Assembly: GCA_016278415.1 (NCBI GenBank)
Contig: JADQBV010000274.1
Span: forward strand, 1 to 40,767
Direction of reading: 5' to 3'
DNA length: 40,767 nucleotides
Source: Halanaerobiales bacterium
Lineage (GTDB): Bacteria; Bacillota_F; Halanaerobiia; Halanaerobiales; DTU029
Of the stretch, positions 18,130 to 26,334 are shown one piece after another. The position numbers and the translations under genes are program-made. Within the stretch, counting starts at the first letter, position 1; every line of letters starts with the position of its first letter. Below the pieces are notes generated by a model. That model did no database searches and was not told where the DNA came from. It worked only from the letters and a program-made list of their open reading frames with translations.

Positions 18130-18609
18130 ATGAAATTTATTAGTCCAACTGATGGTCCACTAAGTATTCATCAAGTATATGAAACAATACTTGAATTTGT
18201 TGCTCAGAAACCAGAAGACCAGTATAAACTTATAATCGGAACTGATTCTCAAGCAGGTATAAGTGATGTAGTTTTTGTAACTGCTATTGTTATATACCGA
18301 GTAGGAAGAGGTGGACGTTTTTTTTATCATAAAGAGGAAGAAAGATTACAGACTAGTATGAAACAAAGAATCTTTTTTGAGGTTTCTAAAAGCTTAGAAT
18401 TAGCTAGCCAGCTAACAGGTTATTTTGCAGATGAAATTGATTTAGTAGATGATTTAATGGTAGAGATACATATTGATGTTGGTGAAAAAGGCCCTACAAA
18501 TACGATTATAAGAGAGGTTGTGGGGATGGTAGTTGGAAGTGGATATGAGGCTTTTATTAAACCTGATTCCTATGCTGCATCAACTGTGGCTGATAAGTTT
18601 ACTAAATAA
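18130..18609 (+). CDS. RNase H-like protein of the YkuK/DUF458 family
   Basis: A 159-residue protein matching the DUF458 family (Bacillus YkuK), predicted to have a ribonuclease H-like fold but without a proven substrate. Signature parts are IIGTDSQAG (36-44) with the conserved Asp, HIDVGEKGPTNTIIREVVGMV in the last third, and KPDSYAASTVADKFTK at the C-terminus; the acidic residues in these motifs would be the metal ligands of a nuclease. A weak ribosome site (GATGGTG) precedes it. It sits between ksgA and yabG, an insertion relative to Bacillus subtilis where the two are adjacent, and may have a role tied to the sporulating cell. Family call is firm, function only predicted. Confidence 0.88.
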   Translation: MKFISPTDGPLSIHQVYETILEFVAQKPEDQYKLIIGTDSQAGISDVVFVTAIVIYRVGRGGRFFYHKEEERLQTSMKQRIFFEVSKSLELASQLTGYFADEIDLVDDLMVEIHIDVGEKGPTNTIIREVVGMVVGSGYEAFIKPDSYAASTVADKFTK

Positions 18610-18684
18610 TACACATAGACAAGACCCGCTTCATATAATGTAGTATATAGATTAGCGCAATATACCCTTACAGGGGGCGGGATT

Positions 18685-19497
18685 ATGGAGTTTAAAGTCG
18701 GAGATTATGTTACTAGAAAATCATATCAATCTGATGTAGTATTTAGGATTGAGAAGATACAAAATGATAATGCGTCATTAAGGAGTTTTAAGTTAAGGCT
18801 AATGGCTGATTCCCCAATAGATGATCTTATAAGGGTTAAGGATCAGGATAAGAAGTCAATTAGAAAAGAACTATTAATGGAATCTTTCGAATGTATGCAA
18901 CGCCAACAAAAACATCATATTTTAAATAGTAAATTAGTTAGAACCAACAACAAAGTAGAAAATTCATATATAGAATATAAAAGTAAGGTATTACATCTTG
19001 ATGGTGATGAAGATTACCTGGAATTATCTATATCTAATTATAGAAATCTAAATATACAAGTAGAAGGGTTTTTTATTCCAGAAAAGGGACAACCAGAAAA
19101 AATTGTGGAATTACTTACGAAAATAAAGCCAGATATCCTTGTGCTTACTGGTCATGATGGGGAGTTGAATAATAAAACTTTTCATACCTCAGATTACTTT
19201 ATAAAATCTGTGGAGAAAGCACGTAGTATAGAATCGGATCTTGATAAATTAGTGATATTTGCAGGTGCATGCCAGTCTGATTATAAAAGATTGATTGAGA
19301 GTGGTGCAAATTTTGCTAGTTCCCCTCAAAATAAACTGATTCATTTCCTTGATCCTATACTGGTAGTAGAGAAAATCGTATTTACATCTATAAGAGAAGT
19401 ATTATCAGTAAAAGACATAATTAATAATACTATTACGGGCAGTGGTGGTATAGGGGGTGTGGAAACAAGGGGCAAATTACGACTACAATACCCTTAA
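18685..19497 (+). CDS. yabG: Sporulation-specific peptidase YabG
   Basis: Mother-cell protease that in Bacillus and Clostridioides trims spore-coat and cortex-processing proteins. The 270 residues show the family layout: a basic beta-rich N-terminal part (VGDYVTRKSYQSDVVFRI) and a protease domain with LTGHDGE (H157) and IFAGACQSDYKRLIESGANFASSP (C196), the likely catalytic His and Cys. The ribosome site GGGGGCGGG is strong, and a CCCGC at 18626-18630 could pair with it. CATATAAT at 18632-18639 resembles a SigE/SigK -10, but the matching -35 is poor, so compartment control is only suggested. Position between ksgA and veg matches the Bacillus subtilis order. Confidence 0.93.
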   Translation: MEFKVGDYVTRKSYQSDVVFRIEKIQNDNASLRSFKLRLMADSPIDDLIRVKDQDKKSIRKELLMESFECMQRQQKHHILNSKLVRTNNKVENSYIEYKSKVLHLDGDEDYLELSISNYRNLNIQVEGFFIPEKGQPEKIVELLTKIKPDILVLTGHDGELNNKTFHTSDYFIKSVEKARSIESDLDKLVIFAGACQSDYKRLIESGANFASSPQNKLIHFLDPILVVEKIVFTSIREVLSVKDIINNTITGSGGIGGVETRGKLRLQYP

Positions 19498-19530
19498 TTC
19501 TACTTTATTCATAAAAAACCATCAAAATCC

Positions 19531-19559
19531 TTGACAAGAAGTAGCATCTCTGGTATAAT
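19531..19559 (+). promoter_or_regulatory. Consensus vegetative promoter of veg (P1)
   Basis: TTGACA (19531-19536), 17-base spacer, TATAAT (19554-19559): a perfect match to the housekeeping sigma consensus, and the strongest promoter seen in this window. Confidence 0.9.
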
Positions 19560-19571
19560 ATAAATTTTTAT

Positions 19572-19601
19572 TTGACTATTATTTCTCCTTTATGTTATAC
19601 T
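19572..19601 (+). promoter_or_regulatory. Second promoter of veg (P2)
   Basis: TTGACT (19572-19577), 18-base spacer, TATACT (19596-19601). It follows P1 by 41-42 bases, giving tandem promoters about 95 bases ahead of the veg start. Confidence 0.75.
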
Positions 19602-19696
19602 ATGAATAATCGTGTTAATTATTTCAACGACTAATCTTTTGATTTTTTTTGAGCTTTAAATGAATATTGCTTTAAAATAGGAAGGTGGACCGCGAA

Positions 19697-19963
19697 ATGA
19701 ATAAAAACCAGAATATATTAACAGAAATAAGAGATAGTGTTGATTCTTTTGTTGGTCGTGAAGTTATGATAAAGGCAAATCGTGGTAGGAGGAAGAGTCT
19801 GGAGAAGGAAGGCGTATTAGAAAAAACACATCAAAACATTTTTGTTGTAAAGATTAATGATCATCACCAGATAAGACGACTCTCCTATAGCTATGCTGAT
19901 TTATTAACTGATAATGTTGAATTAAAGTTAAAAAGTGAAAATGAAAAGATAGGTATAATTTAG
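19697..19963 (+). CDS. veg: Veg protein
   Basis: Small, highly expressed cytoplasmic protein. In Bacillus subtilis Veg stimulates biofilm-matrix gene expression and the gene is known for its strong promoter. The 88 residues carry the family core VGREVMIKANRGRRKSLEKEG and the C-terminal RLSYSYADLLTDNVELKL. I start at ATG 19697 because AAGGTGG lies 8 bases upstream; the in-frame GTG at 19685 overlaps that site and would add four residues. Tandem promoters at 19531 and 19572 and a strong terminator at 20068 make it a single-gene unit. It follows yabG as in Bacillus; the sspF gene that comes next there is absent here. Confidence 0.94.
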   Translation: MNKNQNILTEIRDSVDSFVGREVMIKANRGRRKSLEKEGVLEKTHQNIFVVKINDHHQIRRLSYSYADLLTDNVELKLKSENEKIGII

Positions 19964-20067
19964 TTTCCCATAATATATTTTAAACTTTTGTAGCTAGATG
20001 TGGTAATAAAAAATCACATTATATTACATTTAAAATTAAAACAGAATAGAAAAGTTACTTATGCAAA

Positions 20068-20103
20068 GTTGTGATCTTTATAGATCACAGCTTATTTTTT
20101 TTT
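20068..20103 (+). terminator. Rho-independent terminator after veg
   Basis: GTTGTGATCT (20068-20077) and AGATCACAGC (20082-20091) form a 10-bp stem with one G-U pair and a 4-base loop, followed by TTATTTTTTTTT. Confidence 0.92.
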
Positions 20104-20167
20104 GCCAATCTTCACTAAAGATATACTTACTGAATATTATAGAGTAAATGTCTTTGGAGGGATTATT

Positions 20168-21172
20168 ATGGGAAATTATAAAAAAATTATAGATAGATAT
20201 AAAGAGTCCTTATTAGAAAGAGCGAATGTTATTGGTGTCGGACACGGAATAAAAGAAAGGCGGGGTAAAAAGACTGGCGAAGATGCAATAATTATTCTTG
20301 TGAAAGAGAAGTTGCCAAGTCACAAAATAAACAAGAAAGACATAGTTCCTCAGATAATAGGTAATTGTAAAACAGATGTAATAGAAATTGGTGAACTAAA
20401 GTTTTTCCAGGAAAGAACAAATAGGTTAAGACCAGCACAACCAGGTGTTAGTGTTGGTCATTATAAGATATCAGCGGGTACTTTGGGAGCCATTGTGAAA
20501 GATAAAAAAACTGGAAAACCTTTAATCTTATCTAATAATCATGTACTGGCTAATATAAGTAATGGTAATGATAATAGGTCAAAGATAGGTGATCCGATTT
20601 TACAACCGGGCTCTTATGATAATGGTAATAATCCGGATGATGTAATAGGATATCTGGAGCGCTTTGTACCAATTTATCGTAGTGATGGTGAATCAGACTG
20701 CAATATAGCAATTGCGGTAGAAAAGTTTGCGAATTTTGTAATACATTTTGTTCGTTCTAACTACAATTTTAAGTTATTAAAACAAGGTAAAAATAATATA
20801 GTAGACTGTGCTGTTGCTAGTCCAAAGTCTGAGCAAATGGTCAATCCTAGAATAATTGAAATAGGAGATATCAATGGTATTAGAGAAGCGGAAGTTGATT
20901 TACAGATACAAAAAAGTGGTAGAACTAGTGGTTTAACCAAAGGAAAGATTGTAGCCGTTGATGCTACTGTTAATGTTAGTATGAGTGAAAATGAAACAGC
21001 AAATTTTGAAGATCAATTTATTACTACACCTATTTCTAAAGCTGGCGATAGCGGTTCTCTTGTTCTTGATATGGATAATAATGCAGTTGGTTTACTTTTT
21101 GCTGGATCACAGAAGGCAACAATATGCAATAGGATAAGTAATGTACTACAAGAGCTCTCAATAGAGTTTTAA
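20168..21172 (+). CDS. Trypsin-like serine protease (Nal1-like)
   Basis: A 334-residue chymotrypsin-fold peptidase of the bacterial group related to plant Nal1. The N-terminal region carries VIGVGHGIKERRGKKTGEDA, the usual lead-in of the family. Likely triad: H125 in LSNNHVLAN, Asp in NIVDCAVA (D213; D177 in SDCNIAIA is the alternative) and S295 in KAGDSGSLV. There is no signal peptide or membrane segment, so it would act in the cytoplasm or inside the mother cell. Start chosen at ATG 20168 with GGAGGG six bases upstream; an in-frame TTG at 20102 lies inside the veg terminator. The GH18 gene begins 11 bases after its stop, so the two are co-translated. The target is unknown; its place after yabG/veg makes a spore role possible. 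Confidence 0.85.
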   Translation: MGNYKKIIDRYKESLLERANVIGVGHGIKERRGKKTGEDAIIILVKEKLPSHKINKKDIVPQIIGNCKTDVIEIGELKFFQERTNRLRPAQPGVSVGHYKISAGTLGAIVKDKKTGKPLILSNNHVLANISNGNDNRSKIGDPILQPGSYDNGNNPDDVIGYLERFVPIYRSDGESDCNIAIAVEKFANFVIHFVRSNYNFKLLKQGKNNIVDCAVASPKSEQMVNPRIIEIGDINGIREAEVDLQIQKSGRTSGLTKGKIVAVDATVNVSMSENETANFEDQFITTPISKAGDSGSLVLDMDNNAVGLLFAGSQKATICNRISNVLQELSIEF

Positions 21173-21183
21173 GGGGGATATTT

Positions 21184-22107
21184 ATGTCTTATGAAGTGTT
21201 AGGTTTCCACCTTGCATATAATCAAGAAGGTTTAGAGACAATTAAAAAACATTATAGTCAGATTACTAAGGTCATACCTACCTGGTTAGAGGTGAGTTCA
21301 GATGGTAGTGTACAAGTAAGTAGAGATAATATTATAAAAACTTATATGGATAAAAGTGAAATAGTACCAATGGTTCAAAATGCTAATATGGATTCTAAAG
21401 TAAGTAATCAATTGATAGGTGACCAAACAGCTATTAACTCCTTTATTAAAAATATCCTTTTATTTTTAAAAAGTGAGGGTTATGATGAAGTCTGTATTGA
21501 TATTGAAGGTGTTAATTATAAAAATAAAATTAAGTATACTGAATTTATAAAAAAAGTGACAGACGCACTATTGCAAGAGGGCTACTACTTAAGTGTAGTT
21601 ATCCCTGCTAAATCTGAAAACAACCAGGATTCTACCTGGTCGGGAGCATATGATTATAGTATGCTAGGTGAAATTGTAAATAAAGTAATTATTATGGCCT
21701 ATGATTTTCATTGGCCTGGTGGATCACCCGGTCCAATAGCGCCATTCTCATGGGTACAAGATGTTATAGACTATGCTATTATTGAGATTCCTCTGGAAAA
21801 ACTATATCTTGGCTTAGGGCTATATGGGTATGACTGGATAATAAATAGTGAGCAAAAAACTAGGGGATTAGTCTTTAGCCAAATTAAAAACATATCTTTA
21901 AAATACAATAAAAAAATCGAATGGGATCAAGACTCCCAATCTCCTTATCTTAGGTATAAAGATAAGGACTTTGAGCATGAGGTTTGGTTTGAAAATAAAG
22001 AGAGTGTTGCAAAAAAATTAAGGCTAGTTGATGAGTTTCAGTTGAAAGGTGTAGTATTCTGGCGATTAGGTCAAGAAGATCCAGATGTCTGGCAGTTATT
22101 TAATTAG
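21184..22107 (+). CDS. Glycoside hydrolase family 18 protein (YaaH/SleL-like catalytic domain)
   Basis: GH18 TIM-barrel domain, 307 residues, most like the catalytic part of spore cortex-lytic N-acetylglucosaminidases (SleL/YaaH). The active-site strand reads GYDEVCIDIEGV: Asp106 and catalytic acid Glu108 are kept, while the first inner Asp of DxxDxDxE is Cys104 (often Asn in SleL). Other typical segments are MAYDFHWPGGSPGPIAPFSWVQDVI and the C-terminal GVVFWRLGQEDPDVW. It has neither signal peptide nor LysM repeats, unlike SleL, so it would need another route to the spore surface or act inside the cell. It follows the protease gene by 11 bases behind AAGGGGG. Confidence 0.87.
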   Translation: MSYEVLGFHLAYNQEGLETIKKHYSQITKVIPTWLEVSSDGSVQVSRDNIIKTYMDKSEIVPMVQNANMDSKVSNQLIGDQTAINSFIKNILLFLKSEGYDEVCIDIEGVNYKNKIKYTEFIKKVTDALLQEGYYLSVVIPAKSENNQDSTWSGAYDYSMLGEIVNKVIIMAYDFHWPGGSPGPIAPFSWVQDVIDYAIIEIPLEKLYLGLGLYGYDWIINSEQKTRGLVFSQIKNISLKYNKKIEWDQDSQSPYLRYKDKDFEHEVWFENKESVAKKLRLVDEFQLKGVVFWRLGQEDPDVWQLFN

Positions 22108-22195
22108 CTTTATCTTTTTTGCATTAAATCATTTGAAATGAATATGGTTATAGTAAGGGGAAGTATTTTATTAATATTAATTAATAAAGTAAAGG

Positions 22196-22230
22196 AATGG
22201 AGATGTAACTTTGTATCAATCATCTCCATT
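22196..22230 (+). other. Hairpin between the GH18 gene and the glycosyltransferase genes
   Basis: AATGGAGATG (22196-22205) and CATCTCCATT (22221-22230) form a perfect 10-bp stem with a 15-base loop. No T run follows on either strand, so it is either a weak terminator or an mRNA processing/stability element at the end of the protease-GH18 unit. Confidence 0.5.
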
Positions 22231-22298
22231 ATACATAGCTAAAAGCATTTAAAGAAATAACATGTGTTCAAGAATTATAGAATAAGGGGGTATAGAAA

Positions 22299-25262
22299 GT
22301 GCGTATTATATTTTTATTCAGTCAAAGAGATAGTTACATATTAATAAAGGCATTATATGAAATGGCATCCTGGCTAATGGAAAATAGGGATACTTATATT
22401 ACCTTTTATATACCAAAATCAATTGGTATTAAAGACTTTATAAATGAGAAAGTATATTTCCGACACTTTAATAAATCTATTTCAGCAAGGGAAATACCAG
22501 AAGCTGATATTATTATCAGTAGTGATATAAAAATATTAGAAGAATTAAAAAAGATTAATAGGGGTGAATTACTTTATCTAGGTGATCAGGACAAAAATGA
22601 TAAGGGGAATGAATTTGAGAACTTTAGTATAACAGATCTTGGTATAGGAATCCCAAAAAGGTTTTTCATGTCAGAAGAAAAAAAAGCAAAAAGGGTTCTA
22701 ATCGGTGGGGATGATATAAGTAAGAAGGAATTAGAAACAGTATTATTAGCTGTTGAAAAAGCAGCACCATCTTTTTATGCAGATGAAATTTTGGTAATTA
22801 GCTCAGCAGAAAAAGTAGATATAGATACAACTCTAGATTATAAATTTATAAGTGAAAAGAAAATTGATTTTTCTGAGCAATTAAAGAATGCTTTTTACCT
22901 AATTTGGATTTCTAAAAGCAGTTATCCAATAATACCAATCTGGGCTATGGCTTCTGGAATAATAGTAATAGCTGTAAATTATAGTGATCTTTCATTTAAA
23001 TATCCTATAGAGATAAATAGTCTTGAATCAATGGAATTGGCTTTGGAACTAATGAAAACATATAAAATTGGTCAATATCGTAATAGAATACTTGTCTCAT
23101 CAAGTGAAATATCTCGGAATAACAAAATAGACAAGATTGGTGATGAATGGTCTAAATATTTTAGGGAAAAGTTAAAATTTGAAGCTGAAAACAAAAAAAA
23201 TATTCCAACTACAAATGTTAATATTTTGCTTGATAGTGATGAGTATATAGTAGATATAATTATTGATAATTTTAATACATTGGAGTACTTAAATGAATGT
23301 ATTAGTAATATTCGGGAATGGATTAACTTATCTTACCAGATTATCGTTGTGGGAAATAATATCAACAGTTGTGATATAAGTAATGTAGAATATAAAGATG
23401 ATATTCTCTTAGTTGAAAAGGGTGAATTTAATTATACGGTTTCTCGTAACAAAGCTATTCTTCTTGGCAAAGGGAAGTATATACTTTTCCTAAATAGTCC
23501 TGTTAATTTCCAGGGTGATTTTATAAGAACATTAGTTGACATTGCTGAGCAAGAAGATGTTGCAGTAGTAGGATCTAGCTTGCTTGATATAGAAAATAGG
23601 GTCATTGATGGAGGAGTAGTTGACTTAAAGGAACCATATAATACAAGATCATGGAGTGAAGTTGAAAACCTTGAATTTAATAAGGAAAAGGAAGTACTAG
23701 GTTTTAGTGAGACATCTTTCTTAATAAGAAGAGATCTATTACCTGTATTAGGACTACTAGATGAAGGTTACATATCCTCTTATGCAGAGATTGATTATTC
23801 ACTACGTGCTCGAGAAAAGGGGTATCGTGTAGTTTATTGTCCAGATTCTGTAGTTATGATTAATCAAGAGGAAGTAGCTATGAACAAGGAGCTAAAAAAT
23901 AAGAGTGATATAAGTATCCCTGATAATATAAGTAAGAAGAGGTTTTCCACTAAATGGTCTTCTTTAATTACAGGTGGTGAAAAGAGAAGAGAGCCAGAGA
24001 AGATACTAGTAGCAGGTTTAGTATCATGGGATTATAATTTGAAAAGATCTCAGCAACTTGTAAGAAATCTTGCTAAGTTGGGTTATCAAGTAATATACAT
24101 CAATCCTGTATGTAAGATTGAGGATAGTTTGAAGCAAGTTGAGGATAATATCTATGTCTATACACCATCTGGATATGGTACTATCTTATATAATTTGCAA
24201 GAAGGTCGAGAAATTGATATTGGGACTGCTATATTAGAGCTTATTAGGAAATTAAACTTTAATAATTGTATCACCATTATTAATGCTTCTTATTGGATAG
24301 ATTTATTAAAATATATAGAATATAGCTTGTTGGTTTATGATTGTATAGATAACTACGGTGACTATGAGAATTATAATTATTATAAGGGTTATATGGGTGA
24401 TAAAGAGGAGAAAATATTATATCTTTCTGACCTTGTTCTTGTCACTACTAATGAGCTTTATCATCAAAAGAGAATAGTAAATCAAAATACATATATGCTT
24501 TCTAATGGATTTGATAAAGATCAGTTTTCTTTAGACTACCATCCCTCAATAATTCCAGAAAATATACCTGTTGATGAAATAATTGTCGGTTACTTTGGTC
24601 CCATCTCTAGCTTTATAGATATAAAATTACTTAAAGTTGCTGCCGAAAAATATAAAGGTGCTAAATTTCTACTGGTAGGAAAAGTAGATACTGATGTAAG
24701 TACTATTTCAGATCTTAGTAATGTGATCTTAATAGGAGAGAAATCATATGAGCACTTAGCTGAATATATATATTACTTTGATTTAGCCATTCTACCATAC
24801 AAAGAAAATGAAGAATGTTTTGATACTTATAATTTATATGAATATATTGCACTTGGTAAAAGTGTCTTAGCTACAAACTTCCCGGAGGTAGATAGATTTA
24901 AAGGGCTTATAGAAGTTACAGATAGTTATGAAGAGTTTATTGATAAAATGGGTCAATTACTATCTCAAGAAGAATTGCAGGAAGAAAAAATAGCTAGGTA
25001 TAATAATATTAGACAACATAACTGGTATAATAGGGCGAAAGATTTAAAAGAGATGATACACTTAGCTTATTATGATCTTTATTTAAATGAAGAGGAAAGA
25101 GATGAAGATAGTGAAAAAGATGATAATAGTGAAAAAGATGATAATATCTTAAAAACCTCATCTATAGAAAATTATGATGAAAATAATGATGATGTTGATG
25201 TTGAAGTAAGTGATAAAAAATCAATTATTAAAAGACTTATAAATTTCTTCAATAAGAATTAA
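22299..25262 (+). CDS. Three-module glycosyltransferase-like protein (GT4 - GT2 - GT4)
   Basis: A 987-residue protein of three sugar-transferase folds. Residues 1-295 resemble a GT4/GT-B half (PIIPIWAMASGIIVIAVNYSDL). Residues 315-545 form a GT2/GT-A domain (IIIDNFNTLEYLNECISNI; EIDYSLRAREKGYRVVYCPD). Residues 565-915 form another GT4 (KILVAGLVSWDYNLKRSQQL; YDCIDNYGDY; GYFGPISSFIDIKLL; LAILPYKENEECFDTYNLYEYIALGKSVLATNFPEV). In the GT2 part the usual VVDNNS is VVGNN (350-354) and the LNND metal motif is LNSPV (398-402), so both catalytic aspartates are missing. The tail is acidic with a repeated DNSEKDDN stretch. It starts at GTG after AAGGGGG. No signal peptide or membrane anchor. It heads a run of three glycosyltransferase genes, probably decorating a surface polymer or protein. 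Confidence 0.85.
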   Translation: MRIIFLFSQRDSYILIKALYEMASWLMENRDTYITFYIPKSIGIKDFINEKVYFRHFNKSISAREIPEADIIISSDIKILEELKKINRGELLYLGDQDKNDKGNEFENFSITDLGIGIPKRFFMSEEKKAKRVLIGGDDISKKELETVLLAVEKAAPSFYADEILVISSAEKVDIDTTLDYKFISEKKIDFSEQLKNAFYLIWISKSSYPIIPIWAMASGIIVIAVNYSDLSFKYPIEINSLESMELALELMKTYKIGQYRNRILVSSSEISRNNKIDKIGDEWSKYFREKLKFEAENKKNIPTTNVNILLDSDEYIVDIIIDNFNTLEYLNECISNIREWINLSYQIIVVGNNINSCDISNVEYKDDILLVEKGEFNYTVSRNKAILLGKGKYILFLNSPVNFQGDFIRTLVDIAEQEDVAVVGSSLLDIENRVIDGGVVDLKEPYNTRSWSEVENLEFNKEKEVLGFSETSFLIRRDLLPVLGLLDEGYISSYAEIDYSLRAREKGYRVVYCPDSVVMINQEEVAMNKELKNKSDISIPDNISKKRFSTKWSSLITGGEKRREPEKILVAGLVSWDYNLKRSQQLVRNLAKLGYQVIYINPVCKIEDSLKQVEDNIYVYTPSGYGTILYNLQEGREIDIGTAILELIRKLNFNNCITIINASYWIDLLKYIEYSLLVYDCIDNYGDYENYNYYKGYMGDKEEKILYLSDLVLVTTNELYHQKRIVNQNTYMLSNGFDKDQFSLDYHPSIIPENIPVDEIIVGYFGPISSFIDIKLLKVAAEKYKGAKFLLVGKVDTDVSTISDLSNVILIGEKSYEHLAEYIYYFDLAILPYKENEECFDTYNLYEYIALGKSVLATNFPEVDRFKGLIEVTDSYEEFIDKMGQLLSQEELQEEKIARYNNIRQHNWYNRAKDLKEMIHLAYYDLYLNEEERDEDSEKDDNSEKDDNILKTSSIENYDENNDDVDVEVSDKKSIIKRLINFFNKN
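25112..25147 (+). repeat. 18-bp tandem repeat inside the glycosyltransferase gene
   Basis: The unit (A/G)ATAGTGAAAAAGATGAT occurs twice head to tail, encoding Asp/Asn-Ser-Glu-Lys-Asp-Asp units in the acidic C-terminal tail. Copy number could vary between strains without breaking the frame. Confidence 0.7.
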
Positions 25263-25292
25263 GATGATAGATAATTAGGAGTGGTTGATTTA

Positions 25293-26282
25293 ATGTTTAA
25301 AGTGCTCTTTACAGCAAGAACAGATCTTAATCGTATCAAAGCAGGTGATACTATACAAATCAATTGTCTTAAATCTGTTTTGGAAGAAAAAGGTGTAAAA
25401 GTAGATGTATGTCTTGACTTGTGGCCAGATCCCTGTGGGTATGATCTGGTCCATTGTTTTAATATTTTAAGAATTAATAATACAGCTACACAGTTATTCA
25501 GTGTTATTGATAGCAAAGTGCCTATTGTTATTACTCCTATATATTGGAATATGAAAGAGTATCTAAATAAGATGAAGCCAGATAAAATCAAGAAATGGAA
25601 GAAACAGCAAGCAATAAGAAGAGAATTATTGAGATGTGCTGATATGATATTACCAAATGCCCATATTGAATGGAAATTATTAAAAAAAGATTTTAACCTT
25701 AATCAAGAATATCGGATTATCTATAATGGAGTAGATATATCGTTCTATAATGAAAAAAAGACAACAAGACATGGAATTATTTCAGTAGGTAGAATTCATA
25801 GTCGAAAAAATCAATTGTCACTTATTGAAGCAATGAAAGGATCAGGTATATCCGTTACATTTGTTGGGGATAATAATGAACATAAATATTACAAAGAATG
25901 TATTGCAGCTGCTAGTCCTTTTTCTAATATACGGTTTCACAGGGGAGTTAAGAAAGAATCCTTAATTAGATTATATAGACAGAGCAGGGTTCATGCATTG
26001 ACAAGTTGGTATGATACCCCTGGTCTGGTAAACCTGGAAGCAGGCTTATCAGGATGCAATCTTGTAACTACAAATAGGGGGACGGCTAAGGAATACCTAA
26101 ATGATTATGCTTATTATTGTGATCCTGATAATATAGCTCAGATTAAAGAGATGGTCATTAGGGCTTATTATAGAGTTTCAGATAATAAATTGGCTAATCA
26201 TATATTGTTAAATTACACCTGGGATAAAGTTGGAGAAGATTTAACTAAGATTTATAGCGAAATAATGGGCTATAACATATAA
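25293..26282 (+). CDS. Glycosyltransferase family 4 protein
   Basis: A 329-residue GT-B transferase that would move a sugar from a nucleotide donor. The C-terminal half shows the GT4 hallmarks: GIISVGRIHSRKNQLSLIEAMKGS (donor-side strand and basic helix), IRFHRGVKKESLIRLYRQSRVHALTSWYDTPGLVNLEAGLSGCNLVTTNRGTAKEYL with the conserved E-x7-E-type segment (TPGLVNLEAGLSG). I start at ATG 25293 because AGGAGTGG sits 7-8 bases upstream; a GTG at 25281 is in frame but overlaps the ribosome site. It begins 30 bases after the large glycosyltransferase and belongs to the same unit. Acceptor and donor are unknown. Confidence 0.88.
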   Translation: MFKVLFTARTDLNRIKAGDTIQINCLKSVLEEKGVKVDVCLDLWPDPCGYDLVHCFNILRINNTATQLFSVIDSKVPIVITPIYWNMKEYLNKMKPDKIKKWKKQQAIRRELLRCADMILPNAHIEWKLLKKDFNLNQEYRIIYNGVDISFYNEKKTTRHGIISVGRIHSRKNQLSLIEAMKGSGISVTFVGDNNEHKYYKECIAAASPFSNIRFHRGVKKESLIRLYRQSRVHALTSWYDTPGLVNLEAGLSGCNLVTTNRGTAKEYLNDYAYYCDPDNIAQIKEMVIRAYYRVSDNKLANHILLNYTWDKVGEDLTKIYSEIMGYNI

Positions 26283-26325
26283 TGATATAAGATATGAAAA
26301 AAAATACAAAAAAATCTTTATATCA
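26283..26325 (+). other. Short A-rich stem-loop between glycosyltransferase genes
   Basis: GATATAAGAT (26284-26293) can pair with ATCTTTATATC (26314-26324, one bulged base) around an A-rich loop. It lies just before the AGGTGA ribosome site of the next gene and has no T tail, so a role in translation or message stability is more likely than termination. Confidence 0.35.
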
Positions 26326-26334
26326 GGTGATGTT

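Noticed and set aside
18632..18639. Possible SigE/SigK -10 (CATATAAT) ahead of yabG
   Set aside because: The -35 side does not match either sigma factor at the right distance, so it is mentioned with the gene but not called as a promoter.
20102..20167. Upstream TTG start for the serine protease
   Set aside because: It falls in the T tract of the veg terminator; ATG 20168 has GGAGGG at six bases.
25259..25591. 110-codon minus-strand frame at the start of the GT4 gene
   Set aside because: Antisense to a conserved glycosyltransferase N-terminus; no ribosome site or recognisable product.
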